A stretch of 64,000 nucleotides of DNA from Medakamo hakoo (Eukaryota; Chlorophyta; Trebouxiophyceae; Coccomyxaceae). The notes beneath the pieces are model-generated. The model made no database searches, was not told the origin of the DNA, and saw only the letters and a program-made list of their open reading frames with translations. Positions within the stretch are counted from its first letter, which is position 1; each line of letters begins with the position of its first letter. Where the stretch lies: the NCBI GenBank assembly GCA_026636295.1, contig CP089461.1:124001-188000 (forward strand), given 5' to 3'. Below are positions 21,237 through 29,226 of the stretch, in pieces. A program made the position numbers and the translations under genes.

Positions 21237-23738
21237 ATGTCCGGCCACACGCCCGCCGCGCCGCTTCCTGCGCCCGGGTCGGCCGCGCTAGACTCCCTGC
21301 GACGCAGCCTGTCCGGCGCCAGCCCGTACATGGACGGCGACTCGGACGACGGGTGAGTTTTTTTCTTTTTTTGCGGCGCGCAGGCTTCGTCGCGTGCTTT
21401 CGAATCTCCCTCACGGCCTTTGTCACGCCGCCCACTTCCCGACAGCACCCCCATCTCCAAGCTGCGCCTGCCCGGCGGGTGGCCGGACAAGCCGACCGCG
21501 CCCCCAGCCGGCAATCGGCCCCAAGGCAAAGCGCGGCTGGCGCAGGCGAGCACCGCGACTGCTCCACCGCCGCAGCCCGCCGCGTCCGCCCGCCGCCCTC
21601 CACCTCCTGTCGACCCCTCGCCGTCCGCCTCCTCCGGTTCCGCCTCCGCGTTCGCGTCCTGGCGCGCCATCGCGGACGGCGTGGTCCAAGCGCCCGCCCT
21701 GGACTGGGACGGCGCCGCGCCGCCCGCGCCGTCGCCGCTGCCGGACGGCGCCGCGAGCTTGGCCGCCCGGGTTGCCGCGCTCACGGCTGCGACCACGGCG
21801 CCTGCCTCCCCAGCCGTCGCGACGCCCACGGCGCCTGAGCCAGCTGCTGCACCCGCTCCCCCCGTCGAACGCACGAGCTCCGCCACCAAAGCCGCGGTCG
21901 CGCGGTGGGAGGAAACGATCTGGCAAGCCGCGGCGGCCGCGTCTGCTGGCGGCACGCCCTCCGCCGGCTCTGCCGGCCGGTCGCGCGGCACCTCGCCCGG
22001 CGTGTCTTCGTCTGGGCCGGCAGGGAGTCTGGGGACGGGCGGCGGCGGTGGTGGCGCCGTCGCGTCCGCCCGGCGCCGGTGGGCGGAACCGCGCGGCGCA
22101 GGGAGCGGCGGGAGTGGTGGCGGGCCGGCCGTCCGCGGGCCCTGGGCGCCGCCGGCGGCGGCACCCCCGCCGCCCCTACCAGCCACCGCAGCTGCTGCTG
22201 CGGCCGAAGCCATCGAGCGGGCGGCGGGCGGCGAGGAGACGCCGGACGCCGCGCCGGCGTCGCCCGCCCGGCCGAGGACCACGACGGCCGGTCCGCCCTC
22301 CGTGCTGGGCCCCGCCACCGCCGTCGTCGCGGGCGCCGCCGCGTCCGTGGCGGCTGCCGCCGTCGTCACGGTGGCCGCCGCCGCCACGGTCGCGGCCGCC
22401 GTCTCGCCCACGGCGGCCCGCCTGCTGCGGTCGCCCGCCGCCCGATCGCCCGCCCGGCCTGCGGCCTCGCCCCTGCGGCCGGAGGCCGCCGCCGCCGCCA
22501 AAGCGCCGCCGCCCGTCGGCCGGTCGCCGATGGGCGACGTGACCAACGTGAGTGCGAGTAAGGCGCCGTCTCCGCCGAAGCCGACGGCCAAGGCGGCGGG
22601 CGTGGAGAAGGCGGCGGCGGCCGTGGTGGCTGCCGCTGCCGCGACGCCACCACCGGCTGCGGCGCCTGTTCAGCCGCCTGCGTCGCCCGTCGCGCCCGCC
22701 ACGTCCGGCCGGTCCGTGAAATCGCTGAACGAGGCCCTGGACAGCGCTGCCACGGGAGAAGAGGTGGACCAGGGCCAGCCGGCTGGCGCGGCGGCGGCGG
22801 CGCCCCTGCCCCGCGCCCGCCTCGCCGAGACGGGTGCGGGGCGTGCGTCCGCCCCTCCCCCCACCACCTCCTCCTCCACTGTCGGCCGGGCCGCAGTCGC
22901 GGCCTGCCTGCTGGCGTCCCTGTCCGTTGCTGCCCTGGCGGCGGCCGTGGCGGGTGGGGTGCTGCCGACGGCCGCCCGCCCGGCCGCGCCGTCGCCGGCG
23001 CTCCTGCGCCGCCTGCTGCCGCCCGCCCTGCTGCGCCGGGAGCCGGCGCCGCCGCCAGCCCGCCGCGGCTTGGCCGACGCCATGGCCGCCCGCCTGAGCG
23101 CCAGCCCGAAGGCGGAACCGGTGGCGGCGGTTGTGCCGCCGCCCCCTCCGCCTCCAGCCGTGCGGCAGGAGCGGCCGCCCCCGCCCCCGCCGCCGCTGGC
23201 CACCACCCGCCTCGCGCCGCCGCCCGCGGGCGCGGCGCCACAACACAAACAGCAGCAGGCGGCCGCGGCGCTGGACCGCGTCCGTGCCTGGGCGGCCGCC
23301 GTGCGGTCCGCGCCTCCCCCGCCCCCGCCGCCTCCGGCCCTGGCCCGGCTCTTCGGCGCGGCGTGGCCGGTCGTGGCGGGCCTGGTCGCGCTGGTGCTGG
23401 CTGCTGTGGTCCGCCGCGAGGGCGGCGGTGGGGGCGCGGGTGGTGGTGCGGCAGCTCCGCCGCCGGCTCCAGAACCGCGTGGCCGCCGGCGCACGGCTGC
23501 TGCTGCTGCCCCAAAAACCACCACGGCCGCGGCGGCGCGGGCGCGGTCGCGGTCCCGCCCGGCTGCTGCGCGCGCGCGCGGTGGTGCGGCCGTCGCGGCC
23601 GCGACCGCGACGACGCCCTCCACCACCACTCGCCCGCGCCGGGCCGCCGCGACGGCAGCCCGGGCTGCCATGGCCGAGGAGAAGACGGCTGACCGGCCCG
23701 CGACGCGGAGCCGGAGCGGGCGGGCCGGCGGGCGGTGA
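21237..23738 (+). CDS. unknown Ala/Pro-rich protein with two membrane helices and a basic tail
   Basis: Two exons, 21237-21352 and 21446-23738, encode 802 aa with no recognised domain. The N terminus has a short Ser/Arg segment (SLRRSLSGASPYMDG) of the sort that could be phosphorylated. Residues 70-500 are low-complexity Ala/Pro/Ser/Thr with scattered helical pieces such as AVARWEETIWQ. Two hydrophobic helices follow: about 522-545 (VAACLLASLSVAALAAAVAGG) and about 676-700 (WPVVAGLVALVLAAVV), separated by a Pro-rich stretch containing runs of six to eight prolines. The last 90 residues are Arg/Ala/Thr-rich and resemble a histone H1-type or nuclear-targeting tail. A nuclear-envelope or other endomembrane protein is possible; I make no functional claim. 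The junction reads DDG/TPISKL in frame. Confidence 0.6.
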
Positions 23739-24046
23739 GAAGAAGGAGAGGGGGGTGGAATGGAAAGAGGGGGGTGGGGGGCACCCTGCATGAGATGAGG
23801 AGAGCCTTTTTTCTATACTTGCGTGTTTTTTTTTACATGGGAGAAGACGGGTGTGCGTGTGTGTGTGTGTGTGTGCCTTGCCCTGGGGTGTCGGCGCTCT
23901 AGGCGTTCCTCTGTTTGCTGTGTGTGTTACTACGAAGGCGAAGCATCCCCCTCGACATGATGCCTTTTTTTTTTGGTTGGGTGAGGTGGTTGAGAGAGCG
24001 CCGCCGGGCCTCCACTCGTCTCTTTCCTTTCCTGCTTCGCGTGGGC
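23739..24046 (+). other. 308-bp gap with GT repeat; no gene resolved
   Basis: It holds a T9 run near 23827, a (GT)n run at about 23851-23874 and GGCGCTCTA at 23893-23901. The next gene may have a short first exon here, but I could not place a start and donor that join in frame. Confidence 0.3.
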
Positions 24047-24729
24047 ATGCTCTCCCTCCTTCTTCCGCCGCCCCTACCGCCTCTCACGCCCGATGACGCG
24101 GCAGGTGCCGCCAGTGTCGGCCTCGACAGTGTCGACATGGTCGCCTTAGAAGCGGCGGAAAACCTGTTGAACGGGCAGGTGCGGGCAGCCGGAAGGAGAG
24201 GGGGGGCGTGCGCCGCGCGCCATTAGTGGCGACCGACCCCCGTCCACCCCCCACCCCCATCACCTCACACCGCCCCATCCTCAACACACCTGAAACCCCC
24301 AGGTCGCCGCCCTGACTGACCACCTGCGGGAAGCCGTGCCGCTGGGCGCCCGGCCGGGTGCGGCAGGCTTGGACGAAGAGACGGACGACGACGGCGACGG
24401 CCGTGGCGGTGGCGGCGCGGCCGGCGGCCTGGGCGGCGGGTCAGAGGTGCGAGGGCGGACGGATGGGGATGGGGAGGGGGGGGGCGTCACCTGTGGACGC
24501 ACGCGGTGACGCACGCGCGCCCTCTTGAGCACACACACACACACACACCCTCCCGCCAACACAGGTCGACGACGACTACGACGACCTGGCTGACGACCCC
24601 GACGACGACGACGATGGAGGCGGCGACGACGAGATCGACGACGACGACGGGTTTGACGAGCCGTCGGACTTTGCGGACGGTGGCGGGTGGGGGACGGACG
24701 GCGGGATGTCGCTGATGGGGAGCATGTGA
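24047..24729 (+). CDS. small acidic protein, unknown
   Basis: Three exons are clear at their inner borders: up to 24178, then 24303-24446, then 24565-24729, all joined between codons. The reading from ATG 24047 gives 146 aa. A short helical part (LDSVDMVALEAAENLLNGQ / VAALTDHLREAVP) leads into a Gly/Asp-rich stretch and a strongly acidic C terminus with blocks of four to five Asp, ending GGMSLMGSM. The sequence before GAASVGLDS is suspect. MLSLLLPPPLPPLTP looks like a translated pyrimidine tract, so the true first exon may lie upstream and splice at the CAG at 24102-24104. No family recognised. The acidic tail could bind histones, divalent metal or a basic partner, but this is inference only. 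Confidence 0.5.
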
Positions 24730-24802
24730 AGGCGGGATTAGATTGTGTAGGACGCGCTCGTGCGTGGCGCCCCGGGCCCCCGGCCCTCGGCCCCCTCTCC
24801 CT

Positions 24803-24846
24803 TGGATGGATGGGTGGGTGGGTGGGCGGATGGATGGATGGATGGT
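24803..24846 (+). repeat. (TGGA/TGGG)n tetranucleotide repeat
   Basis: About eleven units of a TGGA-like tetramer, with TGGG variants in the middle, in the intergenic stretch 24730-25022. The rest of that stretch is unusually low in GC and carries three near copies of GAAAACACCA at about 24900-24945. Confidence 0.8.
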
Positions 24847-25022
24847 TTTCGAGGCGCTTCCCACGTGCTGGAAGGCCACTCCATCGCCTTCCTACACGTC
24901 CGAAAACACCAGAGGTCCCCTCCTCTGAAAACACCAACGGAACACCAAAGGAGGTCGTCACACGCCAAAAAAACACTGCGAGTACATAATCGTTAAAATC
25001 GAGCTCCTGCGATATCGCCGCC

Positions 25023-26811
25023 ATGCCACACCTCCGCCTCACCTCCTTATCAATGTTGTTTATTGCGCTAGTGGCCTCAGTCCAGGCAACGGACGTCATT
25101 GGCCAGGTCAAAGTGCGTGTAGGACTGCATGCGAGGGAGACAACTCTTGTTTATGACCCACGTGCTCTCTCTATCTTTGCTTGCTGCCATAGCTGTCGTG
25201 CCTCCCTCACTGACCGTTGTCTTTTCATTGACCTCCTTAAATCATGACAGAGTATTAAGAGCAAAGTAGAGGCGGTCATCGCCCCCAAGGTGCGCAGTAT
25301 GGCCTGAGGCGAACAAAGAGAGACATAAAAAACACAATGCGTGGGCTGAGGCATGCGGTGTCGAGCGTGTGCGCGCGTTCACCCTCGTGGGGATGGGCTG
25401 GCCGTCCTCTTTAAGTGCACGCCCCCTTCCGCGTATCTGACTGCTGGATCAGTGCAGTAGCGTTGTCTTCCTGCAAGGGGGAGAGGGATCATCCCTCTCC
25501 CCCGAAGGGCGGTGGAGGTTGCTCTGGTCAAACTCGGGTTCTTGGCCAATTGTATTGGCCAAGACCCCGAGTTGGGCCAAAAATGACATGCACATGACAC
25601 GCAACATGACCAACGCACAACCTCACACATGCAACACGCAAACACACACACGACAGTTCATGAATGAAACTGCATTCAGCTTCTTCAAGAACAAGGATGC
25701 CCTTGTGGACGCACTGCTCGGCCGCAAGGCGAGTTGGGAAGTACAGGATCGTGGGGGCCGCCCGACCTAGACACTGCGACTGCTCCCCACCCACCTACTC
25801 ACCCCACCCACCACCACCCATCCACACCCACCTGAACCATTCACCCCACAGGCCCCGCACGACGACACCCACGCCCACACCGGCACCCACCTCAGCCATG
25901 ACGCCCTGATGGCCCTGACCCCCTCCCCCAACGTGCGGGCCAGGTACGACGCCCAGTACAACTACGTCGGCGGCGGGATCGGCATCCTCGTGTACGACGG
26001 CGTGAATGCGATGGACGTCCTCGGCCCCTTCCAGGTCTTCAGCACGGCCGGCCTGCTGCCCCTGCTGGTGTCCGCCAGCAAGGACCTGGGCGGCAACCCG
26101 GGCGATTACAAGCGGGAAATCACGACGAACAGTGGTCTGACGCTCACCGCGTCCCGCACAATCGCCGACACGCCCGCCCTGGATGTCGTCGTCGTGACGG
26201 GCGGCGCCCTGGAGACCGTCCAGCTGGCCCAGGACCCGGACGTCCTGGCCTGGTTACGGGCCACCGATGCGGGCACGCACTGGACAGCGAGCGTGTGCAC
26301 CGGAGCGTGGGTCCTGGGGGCGGCCGGCCTGCTGCAAGGGCGGCGGGCCACCGCCAACTGGTACCAGGCCGCCGAACTGCTGGCCCACTTTGGGGCGAAG
26401 CCCGCCCCGGAGGAGCGGTACGTCTTCGACGGTCGCCTGGTGACGGCGGCGGGAGTGACGGCCGGCCTGGACATGGCCCTCGCCATGGTGCAGCGCCTCT
26501 TCTCGCCGGCCGACCTCAACGACGGCCGTGACTTTACGCAGGCCGTCATGCTCGACTTGCAGTACGACCCCAAGCCCCCCATCCGGGGCGGGTCGCCGGC
26601 CACCACCGACCCGTACGTGTACGAGGGCATGGAGATGATGTACGACATGGTGCCGTCCTACTACGGCCTTGGCTCCATGACGTTCGCGGAGTACATCGAG
26701 TCCGTCCTCCCCTCCCCCACCGCCCCACCCACCCCGACCTCCACCCCCACCGCCCCCCCCACCCCGACGTCCACCCCGACCTCCACCCCACCCCACACAC
26801 ACATGCCCTGA
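25023..26811 (+). CDS. secreted DJ-1/PfpI-superfamily protein (isonitrile hydratase-like)
   Basis: Four exons, 25023-25112, 25251-25289, 25657-25728 and 25852-26811, give 386 aa. The first exon is a signal peptide (MPHLRLTSLSMLFIALVAS..., cut after VQA at about 22). A short charged region and a His-rich linker (HDDTHAHTGTHLSH) come next. The DJ-1/PfpI fold occupies about 105-300: GILVYDGVNAMDVLGPFQVF, ALDVVVVTGGALE, then the nucleophile elbow SVCTGAWVLGAAGLL with Cys216, ATANWYQAAELL and GRLVTAAGVTAGLDMAL. This order matches isonitrile hydratase and AraC-type GATase1 proteins. The Glu that usually faces the catalytic Cys is Gln128 here. The tail is Pro/Thr-rich (PTPTSTPT repeats). The third intron uses a GC donor (GCGAGT). 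Exons 1-3 are much lower in GC than neighbouring genes. Function in the secretory pathway or outside the cell is unknown. Confidence 0.82.
25477..25503. repeat. perfect 13-bp inverted repeat in intron
   Basis: GGGGGAGAGGGAT at 25477-25489 is followed after a single base by its exact reverse complement at 25491-25503. It lies in the second intron of the DJ-1-like gene, 27 bp before a second, longer inverted repeat. Confidence 0.9.
25531..25573. repeat. 20-bp near-perfect inverted repeat (hairpin) in intron
   Basis: The arms are 25531-25550 and 25554-25573 with a 3-nt loop (TGT); 19 of 20 positions pair. The arm core is TTGGCCAAT. As RNA this would be a stable hairpin in the same 367-nt intron of the DJ-1-like gene. 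Confidence 0.9.
25903..25940 (+). repeat. 38-bp duplicated segment, copy 1
   Basis: In the last exon of the DJ-1-like gene, reading ALMALTPSPNVRA. It matches 27411-27448 at 37 of 38 positions, in the same orientation. Confidence 0.9.
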
Positions 26812-27003
26812 TGCACCCCCCCCCACACACACACACACATGCTCTGATGTTTTTTTAACTTCTTCCTTTTTTTTACACGCCGCGTCGCCAACCCCCACAC
26901 ACATACAAGACAAACCGCGCGAGGGGCGAGCTGCGGTGGAGTGGAGTGCACGGACGGTTGTTCATCGACGGGCGAGGAGACGAAGCCTTGTCGGTTTCGG
27001 GAT

Positions 27004-27538
27004 GTAAGTTACCATGTGAAAGCCGCGCTCGGCCTCGTCGTCTCCGTCACCATTGGCGCCTTAGGCCTGGCCGCCGCGTCGCGCCTGCTGTCCTCCGGCG
27101 AGGGTGCAGAGGCTGATCGGTTGTCTGGGCGTGGTGGGCGGCGGCGGCGGCGCGGCGGCGGCGACGACGACGATTTCTGGGGCAGGTGAGATGGATGGAC
27201 GGGGGGATGGAAAAAAAAACATAGAGAGCGGCAGTCCGGGGCGCCTCATCTCACGCACACCCTCCAAAACACACAACTCACACACGAACATGTGTGGTAT
27301 TAGGCGTTCGGGCGGTCGGGGCCTGCCGTCGGGCCGGGCGGCCGGGCCGGCCGGCAGCGACAGGGGTGCCGGCGACGCCGACGGCCTGTTGGACGTGTGG
27401 TTTGACCTCAGCCCTGATGGCCCAGACCCCCTCCCCCAACGTGCGGGCGGCGGCGCGGGGCCGGGCAGCAGCCGGCGCCTGCCGGCACCGGCTGCCGGCA
27501 AGGTTCAGGCTCGGCGCCATGGTTGCGGGTGTCGTGAG
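27004..27538 (+). CDS. uncertain gene with one membrane helix; exon structure unresolved
   Basis: An open stretch before 27185 encodes VKAALGLVVSVTIGALGLAAASRLL, a good membrane helix, then a basic Arg/Gly run and DDDDFWG, ending at a strong GTGAGA donor at 27186. A CAG-less acceptor (TTAG) at 27300-27302 could join in frame to a Gly/Ala/Arg-rich second exon that reaches a GTGTGTG donor near 27539. No ATG lies in frame at the 5' side. The GTAAGT at 27004 is itself a donor consensus, so the true first exon is unknown. The second part contains copy 2 of the 38-bp duplication. I do not recognise the protein and the borders are approximate. Confidence 0.25.
27411..27448 (+). repeat. 38-bp duplicated segment, copy 2
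   Basis: It differs from 25903-25940 by one base. One frame reads ALMAQTPSPNVRA, so the peptide of copy 1 is preserved, but I cannot show that this frame is translated here. A CTCAG acceptor-like sequence sits at its left edge. Confidence 0.9.
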
Positions 27539-27625
27539 GTGTGTGTGTGGGCGGGTGGAGGGGGCGCGGACGCGGATAACACGAGTGAAAAAACCTCGAC
27601 CGACTCCCGACCATCCCCCCCATCT

Positions 27626-28300
27626 TCAACCTTTCAGCAAATCGTCGAAAAAGTCGGCCGTCCCCGCCTCCGCCCCCGTCGCCGGGTTGCAATCGAATTC
27701 CGCGTCCCACTCTGCGGCGCCGGGCGTCGACGCCGCCGACGTCGCGGCCGCAAACGGGTTGCCCGGCCCGCCCGACCCGGCCCGCGTGGCGGCGGCGGCC
27801 GTCGTGGAAGGCAGCGCGGCCTTGAGCTCGGCCGCCGCCCCATCAAACGGCGGCGGCGGCGCCGCCTTGTCGGCCGCGCCCGCCTTCGGCGATGGGGACG
27901 GCTGGGCATCAGGCGGTGCGGCAGCAGGCGGCGCAGCAGCAGCGGCGGGCGGCGCGGCCCCGAGGAGGGCGTCGCGGTAGAGCCCGACCGCGGCTTCGAC
28001 CGCGTCGGCCGCGGCGCCACACCGCCCGGCCCGCTCCGCCGCCTCCCGGCCCTCGCACCCGCCCAGCTGGACGCCCACCCGTCGCATGGCGGCCACGTAC
28101 GCCTTCATCTCGCCCGCCAGCTCGCCCGCGCCCGCCGCCGCGGCCGCCGCGCCGGCGGCGTCGCCGCCCGCGGCCGCGGCCGTCGCGGCCAGCACGGCCG
28201 CCTGCATTTTCGCCACGTACGCCTTGCCCGCCTCCACGCCCGCGTCCGCGGCGGCGGCTAGCTTGGCGGTGCGGGCAGCGGACGAGGCCGCGGCCGACGC
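27626..28300 (-). CDS. unknown Ala-rich protein with NPF and FFDDLL motifs; 5' end unresolved
   Basis: From about 28300 down to the stop at 27626 the minus strand reads as a plausible C-terminal half. It has helical stretches (AGKAYVAKMQAAVLAA, GEMKAYVAAMRRVGVQL, AVEAAVGLYRDALLG), then a Pro/Ala linker. The tail is rich in W, F, D and E, contains GNPFAAATS and ends ADFFDDLLKG. NPF binds EH domains and DDLL resembles clathrin-adaptor sorting motifs, so an endocytic accessory protein is one guess. Upstream of about 28300 the frame turns into Arg/Gly sequence. Another frame starting at ATG 28515 (MGGGGGDGDRR..., with a Pro run) could be the N terminus if an intron or a sequence error shifts the frame. 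The opposite strand is also open, so strand choice is not secure. Confidence 0.4.
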   Translation of the reverse strand, partial: ASAAASSAARTAKLAAAADAGVEAGKAYVAKMQAAVLAATAAAAGGDAAGAAAAAAGAGELAGEMKAYVAAMRRVGVQLGGCEGREAAERAGRCGAAADAVEAAVGLYRDALLGAAPPAAAAAPPAAAPPDAQPSPSPKAGAADKAAPPPPFDGAAAELKAALPSTTAAAATRAGSGGPGNPFAAATSAASTPGAAEWDAEFDCNPATGAEAGTADFFDDLLKG

Positions 28301-28513
28301 GCGCCCCGGTCGGCCGCGGCGGCGGCGGCCATCCGGGCGGCGACCGCGGCGGCCGCGCGCCTGGCGGCCAAGCCGGGACCGGCGGGGGCGGCTGCCTGGC
28401 CGCCGCCGGGCGGCGGCGGCGGCGGCGGCGGCGGCCCGGCCAAGACGGCGGGGTGGGGCGCGGTCGCGGCCGCCCGGGCGTGGCGGCGGTCGCCGTCCCC
28501 GCCACCGCCTCCC

Positions 28514-29190
28514 ATGCTGACCGGGCGCAAGCGGGGGCCGCCCTCCCCGCCCGGCCCGCCGGCCGCCCGCCTCTCCAAAAAAGCGGCGCGCAAGGCCGAG
28601 AAGGAGCGGGCCCGCGCGGCCGCGGCGGACCGCCGCGGCGGTGGCGGCGGCTTGGCCGCCCCCTCCCCGCCCGGGCCCCTGTCGTCGGCCGACCTCGCCC
28701 GCCTCGACCCGGCCGAGAGCGCGCGCCGCGCCTCGCGCGCCGGCCGCTTCGGCAGCGGCGCCGCCGACGGCGCGGCCGCGGGCGCGGCGGCCCGGTCCCG
28801 GGCCACCGACGCGACGGCGGCGCAGCGGGCGGCGGCGGCGGTGCTGGCGGCCGCGGGCGGCGGCGGCGAAAACGACGACGCCGCGTCCGACGCCGAGTGG
28901 GACGCGCTCGCCGTCAAGGGCACCGCCACCGCCCTGGAAAAGTCGTACTTCCGCCTGACGGGCCCGCCGGACCCGGCGTCCGTCCGGCCGGCGCCCGTCC
29001 TGCGGGCGGCCCTGGACCGGCTGGTCGGCCTGATCGCGGGCGGGGCCGTGTCCTACTTCTACGCGACCGACCAGTTCAAAGGCCTGCGCCAGGACTGCAC
29101 GGTGCAGCGGCTCAAGGGCGGCCTGGCGTGCGCGGTGTATGACCCACATGCTCACACCTCGTTTCGGACGGGGGCCCAGGTTGCAGGGGG
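28514..29190 (+). CDS. SAC3/GANP-domain protein of the THP3/LENG8 family, cut short
   Basis: THP3/LENG8 proteins are SAC3-domain factors linked to transcription elongation and mRNA processing. From ATG 28514 the product has a basic N terminus (LSKKAARKAEKERARAA), a segment RRASRAGRFGSG, and the unmistakable family start EWDALAVKGTATALEKSYFRLTG..., PDPASVRPAPVLRAALD, DQFKGLRQDCTVQRL and VYDPHA (canonical VYETHA). After that, at about 29145, homology stops. The rest of the SAC3 domain, roughly 150 residues in relatives, is missing, and the Misato start codon follows only 80 bp later. No stop codon or convincing donor closes the frame, so the 3' end is given only as a limit. The frame is also open upstream to 28262 with a WPPPGG stretch, so the true start may lie further left. 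Confidence 0.65.
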
Positions 29191-29226
29191 GAGCGCGGGC
29201 GCGGCCGGACAGGAAAAAAAAAAAGA

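Noticed and set aside
27532-27980. A plus-strand spliced frame (start near 27532, acceptor at 27637) reading MVAGVVSKSSKK...
   Set aside because: The acceptor has a fine pyrimidine tract, but the product is Ala/Gly/Ser filler, whereas the minus strand gives helices and a W/F/D/E-rich tail. Kept as a live alternative, not listed as a gene.
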